A stretch of 64,000 nucleotides of DNA from the NCBI GenBank assembly GCA_963802355.1, contig CAWDIV010000015.1, forward strand, positions 248,001-312,000, written 5' to 3'. Of the stretch, positions 18,988-27,360 are shown piece after piece. The position numbers and the translations under genes are program-made. The first letter of the stretch is position 1, and each line of letters begins with the position of its first letter. The stretch is from SG8-41 sp963802355 (lineage in GTDB: Bacteria > Pseudomonadota > Gammaproteobacteria > Burkholderiales > SG8-41). The notes beneath the pieces were generated by a model. That model had not been told where the DNA came from and did no database searches. It saw only the letters and a program-made list of their open reading frames with translations.

Positions 18988-19752
18988 CTATCCTCCAGGC
19001 CTGAATCCGTATTGCTGCCAGACCGGTCGCGCCTCGGCTGAACGCAGGAACTGCAGGAAACTCCCGGCCCTTTCAGACTTGCTGGCGCTCGTCAGCGCGG
19101 CAGGATACACGATAGCCGGATGCAGATGCGCGGCGAACTCCCCGATCACCCGCACCTTGCGCTCGGCGAGTGCGTCCGTCGCATAGACGATGCCGAACGG
19201 CGTTTCGCCGCGCGCAACCAGCGCTAGCGCGGCACGCACGTTCTCCGCACGAGCCACCTTGGGCGCAACCTCCGCCCACACTTCCAGCGCTTCGAGTGCC
19301 ACCCGCCCATACTTGCCGGCCGGAACACTGTCCGGATCGGCCATGGCCAGGCGTTTGTCCCCCAATAGCGCGGCGAGCGGGAATCGGGGACCGATCGTCA
19401 AGACCGCCTTGCTGTCAGCCGGTGCAATCAATACCAGCCGGTTCGATAGCAAATTGGCGCGCGTACCAGCCCGTACGAGTTTCCGTTTCTCCAGGTAGTC
19501 CATCCACTCGAGGTCCGCGGAAACGAATATGTCCGCGGGCGCGCCGTTCTCGATCTGACGCGCCAGCGCCGGGCTTGCCGCGTACGACACCAGCACCCTG
19601 CCGGATCCTGCCCTTTCAAAACGACGCGCAAGCTCGTCCATTGCCTCCTTCAGGCTCGCCGCGGCGAACACCGTTACTGGGCGCTCCTGCGCGTGCGCGC
19701 ACAGTTGTCCCACTGCGAGCAGCGCCGCTGCCACGATACTGGACCAGCGCAT
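18988..19752 (-). CDS. modA: Molybdate ABC transporter substrate-binding protein ModA
   Basis: 254 residues with a signal peptide (cleavage likely after AHA, residue 21). ModA signatures: VTVFAAASLKEAMDELARRF, YAASPALARQIENGAPADIF and SADLEWMDYLEK. Periplasmic oxyanion-binding protein that hands molybdate to ModB. The start lies 14 bases from a perfect ModE-type operator (19766-19789). Confidence 0.96.
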   Translation of the reverse strand: MRWSSIVAAALLAVGQLCAHAQERPVTVFAAASLKEAMDELARRFERAGSGRVLVSYAASPALARQIENGAPADIFVSADLEWMDYLEKRKLVRAGTRANLLSNRLVLIAPADSKAVLTIGPRFPLAALLGDKRLAMADPDSVPAGKYGRVALEALEVWAEVAPKVARAENVRAALALVARGETPFGIVYATDALAERKVRVIGEFAAHLHPAIVYPAALTSASKSERAGSFLQFLRSAEARPVWQQYGFRPGG

Positions 19753-19765
19753 GATTGTTTCCTTT

Positions 19766-19789
19766 CGTTATATACAATGGAATATAACG
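19766..19789. promoter_or_regulatory. ModE-type operator upstream of modA
   Basis: CGTTATAT at 19766-19773 and ATATAACG at 19782-19789 form a perfect 8-bp inverted repeat spaced by 8 bases. This agrees with the CGTTATAT...ATATAACG type bound by ModE-family repressors. It lies immediately upstream of modA and in the same neighbourhood as modE, so molybdate-loaded ModE should repress modABC from here. Confidence 0.9.
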
Positions 19790-19827
19790 ATTGGCACCCC
19801 ATAACTCAACTCACCCAAGGAGTGGCT

Positions 19828-19895
19828 GGGCGCGGGCCCCTTCCTGCAAATTCGCGAGGGTCCTTCCCGCGCCCCCCACACCCCCCGTCGCACGA
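19828..19895. repeat. Dispersed hairpin repeat, copy 3 (stem GGGCGCGGG/CCCGCGCCC)
   Basis: GGGCGCGGG at 19828-19836 pairs perfectly with CCCGCGCCC at 19866-19874. It is followed by the family's C-rich flank ACCCCCCGTCGCACGATGAA. It lies between modE and modABC, upstream of the ModE operator. Confidence 0.82.
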
Positions 19896-19918
19896 TGAAC
19901 CTTCTTTGCGGATTTCAA

Positions 19919-19955
19919 AACAACCTGCTCGGCACGGGGTGCCGAGCAGGTTGTT
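19919..19955 (-). terminator. 17-bp hairpin downstream of modE, also a dispersed repeat
   Basis: AACAACCTGCTCGGCAC (19919-19935) pairs with GTGCCGAGCAGGTTGTT (19939-19955) around a 3-base loop. Read on the minus strand it starts 10 bases after the modE stop codon and ends in GTTGTTTTG, so it can act as an intrinsic terminator. Its core and flank (TCAGAGGTTA) match the hairpin at 5780-5823, so it belongs to a repeated element rather than being unique to modE. Confidence 0.7.
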
Positions 19956-19965
19956 CAGAGGTTAT

Positions 19966-20325
19966 CTAGCGCGGCGCGGGTTTGCGCAGGTATTTGGAGA
20001 ACTGCTTGATATCGGCCGCGATGGCGGCCGTCGCCTTCTTTTCCATCGCGTGGTAACGGCGCAATAGCCGCTTGCCGAAAGGCGTGACAGCCGCCCCCCC
20101 TCCACGCCGGCCGCCCACTGCCGTCAGCACGACGGGCTCGGCGAAGCTGCCGTTGACCGCCTCGACCAGCTGCCAGGCGCGGCGATAGGACATGCCCATC
20201 TCCCGCGCGGCCGCGGATATCGATCCCGTCCGGTCTATGCACGCGACCAGCGCCGCTTTTCCCGGCCCCATCGCGGGAAAGTCGCGCGCCAGGACGCGCA
20301 GCGTGAGACCGGGATAACGTGCCAT
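19966..20325 (-). CDS. modE: ModE-type transcriptional regulator, DNA-binding domain only
   Basis: 119 residues. The winged helix-turn-helix spans about residues 20-100 (GSISAAAREMGMSYRRAWQL, then VGGRRGGGAAVTPFGKRLL), the ModE/LysR-like N-terminal domain. The C-terminal tandem Mop/TOBE sensor present in the roughly 260-residue E. coli ModE is absent, so this is the short form. Such forms may sense molybdate through a separate Mop protein or act differently. Its neighbour modABC carries a perfect ModE-type operator. Confidence 0.88.
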   Translation of the reverse strand: MARYPGLTLRVLARDFPAMGPGKAALVACIDRTGSISAAAREMGMSYRRAWQLVEAVNGSFAEPVVLTAVGGRRGGGAAVTPFGKRLLRRYHAMEKKATAAIAADIKQFSKYLRKPAPR

Positions 20326-20402
20326 ATAGGAACCTGCTCGGAACCTGCGCGAAACCAGCGCGGAAACAGCTTCAACATCTCATACCGTTACCGGCCCTTA
20401 TT

Positions 20403-21212
20403 CTACCTGCGGGCATCCTTGGCGTTGGGATGAGAGCCAAGCGGAATGCAAACCTGCCGTTGCCTACCTTCGCCGGCCGGAATCTCGGCTACCACGACTT
20501 CCACGCCGTAGATCTGCCTCAGGCTCTCGGAGGTGATGACCTCTGACGGAGGCCCGAATCGCTCGAGGCGCCCGTCATGCAGCATCGCCACCCGGTCGGC
20601 GCACACGAACGCCTGGTCCGGATCGTGGGTGGAAAGCAGCACGCCTATCCCCAACCGTGCTAGATCCTGCACGTGCTCCATCACGCGCACCTGGTTGCCG
20701 AAATCGAGATTGGCGGTGGGCTCGTCCATGACCACTATGCCTGCCTCCTGAGCGAGCGCCCGCGCGACGAGCGTGAGTTGCCGTTCTCCCCCGGAAATCC
20801 GCGTGTAGACCGATGCGGCAAGATGGCCAAGGCCCAGGCGCTCGAGGGCGGCCATCGCCACATCGTGATCGTGCCGGGAAGGCGAGGAGAACACGCCAAG
20901 ATGCGCGGTGCGCCCCATCAGCACCACCTCCCGCACCGTGAACGGAAAGAATGCGGCATGCGCCTGGGGCACATAGCTCACCATGCGAGCCACCTCATCC
21001 CGCTTGTGCGAACGGAGGTCGGTCCCGTCCATCAGCACCTGTCCACCTTGCGTCGGCAGCAGCCCGAGCAGCGTCTTGAACAGCGTGGTCTTTCCGCTGC
21101 CGTTCGGACCCAGCAGGCACATCACTTCGCCCGCTTCGAGCGACAGGGATACATCGCGGCCCACGGGGTGGCCGCGGTATCCGAACGCCAGATTTCTCGC
21201 CTCCAACCTCAT
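20403..21212 (-). CDS. FecE/MolC-type ABC transporter ATP-binding protein
   Basis: 269 residues from ATG 21212 (MRLEARNLAFGYRGHPV). Walker A GPNGSGKTTLFK, signature ISGGERQLTLVARALA, Walker B GIVVMDEPTANLDFG, H-loop STHDPDQ. It belongs to the iron-siderophore/B12 type (FecE/BtuD) that also includes H. influenzae MolC, a molybdate/tungstate importer ATPase. Since it sits between modABC-modE and tupABC, an oxyanion substrate is more likely than iron, but this is inference. Its operon partners (permease and binding protein) lie upstream across a repeat-bearing gap of about 210 bases. Confidence 0.85.
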   Translation of the reverse strand: MRLEARNLAFGYRGHPVGRDVSLSLEAGEVMCLLGPNGSGKTTLFKTLLGLLPTQGGQVLMDGTDLRSHKRDEVARMVSYVPQAHAAFFPFTVREVVLMGRTAHLGVFSSPSRHDHDVAMAALERLGLGHLAASVYTRISGGERQLTLVARALAQEAGIVVMDEPTANLDFGNQVRVMEHVQDLARLGIGVLLSTHDPDQAFVCADRVAMLHDGRLERFGPPSEVITSESLRQIYGVEVVVAEIPAGEGRQRQVCIPLGSHPNAKDARR

Positions 21213-21217
21213 AAGAC

Positions 21218-21378
<161 letters not shown>

Positions 21379-21425
21379 CTGCATTGATTGTCTTCCATGA
21401 TAGCCAGCGTGCGCCCGCGCGCTGG

Positions 21426-22442
21426 CTACTGCCAGCTCCGTTTCGCGGTTGCGAGCTGCCACAGGAAGAGCGGAGTCCCGACGAAAGCGGTCAGCACTCC
21501 CAGCGGTATCTCGATGCGGGCAACCGTCCGCGCGAGCGTGTCCACGGCCAGCAGGAAGGCCGCGCCCAGCAGCACCGAGGTTGGCAGCAAGCGTGAGAAA
21601 TCCGGGCCCACCAGCAGCCGCGCGAAATGCGGGATGACCAGCCCGATCCAGCCGATGACGCCGGAGATGGCGACCGCCGCCGAGGTCATGAGAGTCGCCG
21701 CGGCGATCACGACGAATCGCATGCGTCCGGTTTCAACGCCCAGCGCCCGTGCCTCCTCGTCATCCAGCGAGAGCAGGTTGATCCGCCACCGCAAGAGCCA
21801 CATCGGCAGCAATCCGACGAACATCAGCGGCAGCGTTGACCACACATCGTCCGGAGTCGCCGACGCCAGACTCCCCAGCAGCCAGAACGTGATGGCCGGA
21901 AGCTGGTTGTAGGGATCGGCCAGATATTTCATCAAGGCCACGCACGCGCCGAGCAGCGAGCCGACTACCACCCCGGCGAGTACCAGCACCAGCAGTGGAT
22001 CGTGGCCTCGTACCGCGTTGGCCGTAACGTAAACGAGGCCCACCGCGGCCAGGCCGAAAGCGAAAGCGAGACTTTGAATCAGGATCACGTTCAGCGAAAG
22101 AAAGATGCCCAGCACTGCGCCCACCGCGGCGCCGGCGGAAACACCCAGGATATCCGGTGACACCAGCGGGTTGCGGAACATGTTTTGATAGGCCGCTCCG
22201 GCTGCGGCAAGCGCAGCACCGATCACGAGTGCCGCCACGACGCGCGGACCCCGTATTTTCCAGATGACAGTCTCCATGGTCGGGTCGAGACCGTGCTCGG
22301 CACCGGTGAGACGCGCCCACAGTATGCTCGCGAGGTCGCCAGCCGCGATCGGGAAACGGCCCACCGCGAAGGCCACGAACACCAGCAGCAGTAGCGCAGC
22401 GCAGGCGCCCAGCACCGCGAGCGACACGCGCGTTCGGGTCAT
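21426..22442 (-). CDS. FecCD/MolB-type ABC transporter permease
   Basis: 338 residues with about ten hydrophobic helices, of the FecCD/BtuC family: RGPRVVAALVIGAALAAAGA, NPLVSPDILGVSAGAAVGAV, VIGWIGLVIPHFARLLVGPD. These are type II importers for metal chelates, B12 and, in MolB, molybdate/tungstate. Its start overlaps the stop of the binding-protein gene by 4 bases. Substrate as argued for the ATPase. Confidence 0.88.
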   Translation of the reverse strand: MTRTRVSLAVLGACAALLLLVFVAFAVGRFPIAAGDLASILWARLTGAEHGLDPTMETVIWKIRGPRVVAALVIGAALAAAGAAYQNMFRNPLVSPDILGVSAGAAVGAVLGIFLSLNVILIQSLAFAFGLAAVGLVYVTANAVRGHDPLLVLVLAGVVVGSLLGACVALMKYLADPYNQLPAITFWLLGSLASATPDDVWSTLPLMFVGLLPMWLLRWRINLLSLDDEEARALGVETGRMRFVVIAAATLMTSAAVAISGVIGWIGLVIPHFARLLVGPDFSRLLPTSVLLGAAFLLAVDTLARTVARIEIPLGVLTAFVGTPLFLWQLATAKRSWQ

Positions 22443-23479
22443 GCCGGCAGCGCGGTGCGCAGCAACTGCTCGAGCTGCGCTTCAGTCGGCGTCTGGTGAT
22501 AGCAGCGGGTATAGAAATCGCGCACGATCGGCCGCAAATCCTCCGGGAACGCTTGAGGATACAGGATGCGCGCGAGCCAGCGCAGGCCGATCAGCCGGTT
22601 GATCGAAGGCGGGAAATCGATCCAGCCGAACGGCACGCTGGGCGAGAGGAAGATACGGCCCGCCTTGATCGCCGCCACGTCACGCCAGAGCGGATGGCTG
22701 CGGGCGGTTGCGTAAAAGTTGGGGTCCGTCGTGGTGACGATCTCGGGATTCCAGCGCAGCACCTGCTCGATCGAGACCTGCACAAGGCCGCCCCGGCCCA
22801 GTTCCGCCGCAACGTTGATCGCCCCGAGCTGCTCTATGCTCTCGACGTTGATCGAGCCTGCGAGCCCGGTATTGAGGCCCTGCGGACCGCGGCCGTAGTA
22901 GACCCGCGGCCGCTGGTTCGCCGGTATCTTCGCCACGCGGCGTGCGATATCCGAAACCGTGCTCTCGGCGTATCGAGCGAGTCCACCCGCGCGAGTTTCC
23001 TCGTTGGCGATTCTGCCGATTTGCAGAATCGCTTCGACCATGCGGTCGAAGTCCCCGTCGAGCAGCAGGTAGGGTATACCGGTCTGCTGCTGCACCCGGT
23101 CCGCAAGCGCCGAGTAGGTATCGTTGACCGTACCGTAATCCACGATCAGATCCGGTTTCGCCGCCAGCACGACCTCGACGTTGGCGGTGTTGCCGCGTCC
23201 CGTCAGGCGTCCCAGCGTCGGGAGATCGGCATATCGCGCCGCCAGGAACGGACGCTCGGCTTCGCGAAAGGCGGAGGTCCAGCCGATGAGTTTGTCGGGC
23301 GCGATCGCGAATACCAGAATGCTGGCGGGAGGGCCGGCTGCATAGATTCTCTCGACCTTGGCGGGCAACGTGACCCGGCGTTTGGCGGCATCGATAAACT
23401 CGCGCCGGCTCTGCGCGCGCGCAGCATGGGGCAGCAGGCCCGCGAGCGCTCCGGCTACGAGTAGTTTCCGTCGTCTCAC
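22439..23479 (-). CDS. MolA/FepB-type ABC transporter substrate-binding protein
   Basis: 346 residues. Arg-rich N-terminus and signal peptide (MRRRKLLVAGALAGLLPHAA), periplasmic-binding domain with VERIYAAGPPASILVFAIAP, NVEVVLAAKPDLIVDYG and a C-terminal PPSINRLIGLRWLARILYPQ segment. The last motif resembles the MolA-like branch of class III binding proteins rather than classic siderophore binders. First gene of a three-gene operon. Molybdate or tungstate is the favoured ligand from context; iron or cobalamin cannot be excluded. Confidence 0.82.
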   Translation of the reverse strand: MRRRKLLVAGALAGLLPHAARAQSRREFIDAAKRRVTLPAKVERIYAAGPPASILVFAIAPDKLIGWTSAFREAERPFLAARYADLPTLGRLTGRGNTANVEVVLAAKPDLIVDYGTVNDTYSALADRVQQQTGIPYLLLDGDFDRMVEAILQIGRIANEETRAGGLARYAESTVSDIARRVAKIPANQRPRVYYGRGPQGLNTGLAGSINVESIEQLGAINVAAELGRGGLVQVSIEQVLRWNPEIVTTTDPNFYATARSHPLWRDVAAIKAGRIFLSPSVPFGWIDFPPSINRLIGLRWLARILYPQAFPEDLRPIVRDFYTRCYHQTPTEAQLEQLLRTALPA

Positions 23480-23568
23480 CGTTCCTGGCTTCCGGTCGCC
23501 TGCGTCACCTCTTCAACCACGCCTCGAATCTCCCCTCGCCCCTCCGGAGAGGGGTCGGGGGTGAGTGA

Positions 23569-23896
23569 TCAAGGCGCCGCCCTTGAAAAACCATGCTTCA
23601 CGAGTATTTCCTGTCCCGGCGCGGAAAGGATGAATTGAGACAATCGCGTTGCCGCTGCGCTCGCGCCGTTCATCACCGTCATGCCGTACTCGGCCCCAAC
23701 CGAGAGCGCTTCCGGCAGCTGATCACTTTCAGACCGGGCGCTTCCAGCGCCGCCACAATAGCATTGGTGCAATACGTCAGGAACACATCGGCCTTGCTTT
23801 CCGCCATCAACAGAGTGTAGACGCTGCGGTGAGGATGTCCCATGTCGGCCGAGGCAAACACTTCCGCGGTCAGCAGCCCGGCTATGATCCAGCTGC
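23569..23896 (-). pseudogene. ModA-like molybdate-binding protein remnant with internal deletion
   Basis: About 105 residues in two frames. It reads AEVFASADMGHPHRSVYTLL, then SKADVFLTYCTNAIVAALEA, a frame change near 23720, then ALSVGAEYGMTVMNGASAAA and SQFILSAPGQEIL to a stop at 23569. The last parts are typical of the C-terminal half of ModA-type binding proteins. DVFVSADM-like and RSVYTLLMAE segments are normally separated by about 100 residues, so a central piece is missing, as is the N-terminus. It follows tupA directly. Confidence 0.7.
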
Positions 23897-24732
23897 TCAC
23901 GCGCCCTCCTCGCCGGCGTTCGGGAAGAACAGCTGCTCGCCGCCGATCTTGTAGTCGGCGATCGCTCTTCTGACCCTCGGGCGAGACGACCCAGTCGATG
24001 AACGCCTGGCCCAGGTCCTTCTTCACGTGCGCATGCTTGGCCGGGTTGACCAGCATCACGCCGTACTGGTTGAACAGCCGCTTGTCGCCCTCGACCAGGA
24101 TCGCGAGATCGCCGCGGTTCTTGAACGAGAGCCAGGTGCCGCGGTCGGCCAGGACGTAGCGCGTTCATCGACGACGCGGTATTGAGCGCGGCCCCATGCC
24201 CGACCCCGTATCGCGATACCACGGCGCCCTTCTTCGCGTCGAGGTCGACGCCGGCGTCTTTCCAGTAGCGCAAGCTCGGCCACGTGCGTGCCGCTGCGGT
24301 CGCCGCGCGAGACGAACGGCGCGCTGCGCGGCCTTGACCTTGCGCAGCGCCTCGAGGATGTCCTTGCCGCCGGCGACCTTCGCCGGATCGCTCTTCGGTC
24401 CGACCAGCACGAAGTCGTTGTACATGACCGGCAGGCGCTTGACGCCGAAGCCTTCGGCGACGAATTTCTCCTCGGCCGCCTGGCGTGGACGAACACGACG
24501 TCGGCATCGCCGCGCCGCGCCATGTCGAGCGCCTGGCCCGGTGCCGAGCGCGACGACGCGCACCTTGATGCCGGTGTTCTTCTCGAACGCCGGGCAGCAT
24601 GTGCCTGAACAGGCCGGATTGCTCGGTCGACGTGGTCGAGGCGACGGTGATGAATTTCTCGCTGCGCGATGGCCGCGCTGCGCGCCGAGCATCAGCAGCA
24701 CGACGCGAGCTGACAAGCATTCGACGTCGCAT
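23897..24732 (-). CDS. tupA: Tungstate ABC transporter substrate-binding protein TupA (many frameshifts)
   Basis: Start ATG 24730-24732 overlaps the tupC stop. Pieces in all three frames assemble into a TupA protein: EKFITVASTTSTEQSGLFRH, EKNTGIKVRVVALGTG, ARRGDADVVFVHAR, GFGVKRLPVMYNDFVLVGPK, VSRGDRSGTHVAELAL, YRDTGSGMG and FIDWVVSPEGQK, ending NAGEEGA. The TTSTxxSGL and GDxSGTH motifs identify the family, which binds tungstate with very high affinity. At least six frame changes in 830 bases suggest a poor local consensus, since the motifs themselves are conserved. Confidence 0.8.
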
Positions 24733-25438
24733 CACATGGCGTTCTCCTTCGATAAATGCCGCGGCTTCGGCCGACGCGCGGTTGCGAAGAAAAACTCGTC
24801 GACCGGCGACGCTCGACCAGCCGCCCCTGGTGCAGGAACACGATCTCGTCGCCCAGGCGCTTCGCCTGCGCCGAGGTTGTGCGTGCTCATCACGATCTTG
24901 GTGCCGCGCGCGTGGATCTGCGCGACGATGTCTCGACCTCGCGCGTCGCCTCGGGATCGAGGTTCGCGGTCGGCTCGTCGAGAAACAGCACCTCGGGCCG
25001 CAGCGCCCACGCGCGCGCCAGCGCGAGGCGCTGCTGCTCGCCGCCGGAGAGCACGCGCGCCGAGCGGTTGCCAGGTGCGCGAGCCCCACGTCGGCGAGCG
25101 CGTCGTGCGACCGCGCATCGGCGTCCCCGCGCCGGATCGCCCGCGAGCTTGAGCGCGTAGACGATGTTGGCGAGCGGCAGAACGCCGCAGCAGCACCGGC
25201 CGCTGGAACACCATGGCCTGCCCGCGACGGCCGTTCGCCTGCCGCCCCAGGCGATCGCTCCCGCGGTCGGCGCGAGCAACCCGTGCAGCAGGCGCAGCAG
25301 CGCGCTCTTGCCTGCGCCGTTCGGGGCCGAGGATGACCGTGCGCGGTCCTTGCGCGATCGTGACCGTCGAAACGCCGGTCGATGATCGCTTGCCGTCGCG
25401 CGCGAACGCGACGTCGCGTGCAGACGATCGGCAGGCAT
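24732..25438 (-). CDS. tupC: Tungstate ABC transporter ATP-binding protein TupC (many frameshifts)
   Basis: Reads from ATG 25436-25438 to TGA 24732-24734. Walker A NGAGKSALLRLLHGLLAP, signature LSGGEQQRLALARAWALRPE, Walker B EVLFLDEPTANLDPEATRE, H-loop MSTHNLG in another frame, and a C-terminal SPVDEFFFATARRPKPRH tail. Several 1-base shifts (near 24860, 24930, 25070, 25180, 25310) break the frame. It overlaps tupA and follows tupB by 10 bases. Confidence 0.8.
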
Positions 25439-25447
25439 GCGATCGGC

Positions 25448-26160
25448 CTAGCCATAGCGCCGCTGCGCGGCTTCCATTCGACGGATGTACTGCGCGCGGC
25501 GTTGAGCAGCAAGGACGAGCGCGATCAGTATGATGCCCAGCGCCGAGCGCCAGCGGCAGGTCGCCCTTGCTGGTCTCGAGCGCGATGGCGGTGGTCATCA
25601 CGCGCGTCACGCCGTCGATGTTGCCGCCGACGATCATGACCGCGCCGACCTCGGCTGCCGCACGGCCGAAGCCCGCGAGCACGATCGTGACCAGCGAGAA
25701 GCGCGTGTCCCACAACAGTGTGAGCGCGGCGCGTCAGCGGTGCCCGCGCCGAGCGAGCGCAACTGCTCCCGGTATCGCTGCCACGCGTCGTCGATGACCT
25801 GGCGCGAGAGCGCCGCCACGATCGGCAGGATCAGGATCGTCTGCGCGACGACCATGGCGGCGGGCGTAAACAGCAGCCCGAAGTCGCCCAGCGGCCCGGC
25901 GCGCGAAAGCAGCAGATAGACCACCAGCCCGACCACCACCGGCGGCAGGCCCATCAGCGCATTGAGCACAACGATCAACGCCTGCCGACCGGGAAAGCGG
26001 CCACGGCGAGAGCCGCTCCCAGCGGGAGGCCCAGAGCACTGGCGCAAAGGACCGCAGTCAGGCTCACACGCAGGCTGAGCAGCACCATCTCCGCCAGCTT
26101 CGAATCCACCCCGAAGATGAGGCGGCTCGCCTCCCCCAAGGCTACGAAGATCTCGTTCAT
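25448..26160 (-). CDS. tupB: Tungstate ABC transporter permease TupB (frameshifted)
   Basis: Starts at ATG 26158-26160 (MNEIFVALGEASRLIFG), the usual TupB N-terminus. Membrane segments in three frames: LLSLRVSLTAVLCASALGLP, ALMGLPPVVVGLVVYLLLSR, AQTILILPIVAALSRQVIDD, SLVTIVLAGFGRAAAEVGAV with MIVGGNIDGVTRVMTTAIAL, ending IILIALVLAAQRRAQYIRRM and TAG at 25448-25450. At least two frame changes (near 25990 and 25730). Operon order tupB-tupC-tupA; the ModE-like regulator is divergent from it. Confidence 0.82.
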
Positions 26161-26257
26161 TCCTGTATTATGCTTTAACCGACATAAGTAGTGGATTTAA
26201 CCTATGAATTATGCGTGAACTCTGCGCCCACCTGAATATGCTCATTACGACATAGCT

Positions 26258-27328
26258 ATGGCGATACGATTGACCGCACGGTGGAAAGCCGGAGAAGTCG
26301 ATCTGGATAGCCGGCTCGTTCCCTTACTGCGCCTGGTGGCGAAGGAAGGCTCGCTCAATCGCGCAGTCTCCTCGCTGCGGCTGTCCTACCGCCACGCCTG
26401 GGGCCTGCTCGGGAAGACGGAGCGAGCGCTAGGCCAGCGGCTGGTGCTCATGGAACGCGGCCGCGGTGCGCGCCTGAGCGCATTCGGGGAAAAACTGATC
26501 GAGGCCGACGACGAGGCGGTCAGCGTCCTGGAGCGCGAGCTGGCCCATACCCTTCATTCGCTGAACCATGAAGCGGTCGCAACGCGCCAGCGCCCGAGCG
26601 AAAAGCCCCTGTTGATCCACGCCAGCCACGATCTGGCACTGGCCGAACTGAGAGATCTGCTGTCGAGGTCGAAGGATACGGCAATGGACCTGCATTTCCG
26701 GGGCAGCCTCGACTGCCTTGCCGGCCTCGCGCGCGGGGAATGCGACGTGGCCGGATTTCACGTGCCCGAGGTTTCCGCGGGCAACGCTGCGTTCTCGCCC
26801 TACCGGCCCTGGCTCAGGGTACGGGGACTGCGCCTTATACGCTTCGTCAAGCGCAGGCAAGGGCTGATCGTCGCCCGGGGTAATTCCAAGCGGCTGCTGA
26901 CGGTGGCCGACCTCGCCAGGAAAGGAGCGCGGTTCATCAACCGTCAGCCCGAATCGGGAACGCGCCTATGCTTCGACCGCTTGCTCGCCGAGGCGAACGT
27001 GCGACCCGAGCAAATCGACGGATACCACGCGGAGGAGTTCACGCACGCCGCCGTGGCGGCGACCGTCGCGAGCGGCATGGCCGATGCCGGCTTCGGCATA
27101 GAAGCCGCTGCAAGCCAGCAAGGACTCGATTTCGTGTTCCTCGAGACCGAGCGCTATTTTCTCGCCGCACGCGCCACCACTATTGCCACCACACGGATGC
27201 AGGCGCTGCTCGAAACTTTGACAAGCGCCGCCTTCCGCAAATGCTGGGAAGCGCTGCCGGGTTACGCAGCACCCGATATCGGCGAGGTCATCCTCCCTCG
27301 CGACGCGCTGCGAGGGCTCAGGCCTTGA
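26258..27328 (+). CDS. ModE-like regulator with periplasmic-binding-protein-like sensor domain
   Basis: 356 residues. N-terminal ModE-type winged helix (residues 1-105: VAKEGSLNRAVSSLRLSYRH, then RLVLMERGRGARLSAFGEKL). The C-terminal 240 residues are a PBP_like/PF12727-type domain (KPLLIHASHDLALAELRDLL, LAGLARGECDVAGFHVP, RFINRQPESGTRLCFDRLL). The family couples oxyanion or molybdopterin status to transcription. It is divergent from tupBCA with 97 bases between starts, so it is the likely tungstate-responsive regulator. The start ATG lies in the palindrome CATAGCTATG. Confidence 0.82.
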   Translation: MAIRLTARWKAGEVDLDSRLVPLLRLVAKEGSLNRAVSSLRLSYRHAWGLLGKTERALGQRLVLMERGRGARLSAFGEKLIEADDEAVSVLERELAHTLHSLNHEAVATRQRPSEKPLLIHASHDLALAELRDLLSRSKDTAMDLHFRGSLDCLAGLARGECDVAGFHVPEVSAGNAAFSPYRPWLRVRGLRLIRFVKRRQGLIVARGNSKRLLTVADLARKGARFINRQPESGTRLCFDRLLAEANVRPEQIDGYHAEEFTHAAVAATVASGMADAGFGIEAAASQQGLDFVFLETERYFLAARATTIATTRMQALLETLTSAAFRKCWEALPGYAAPDIGEVILPRDALRGLRP

Positions 27329-27360
27329 TTTCCTGCCGCGGCGATTTCGTTCATCGAGCG

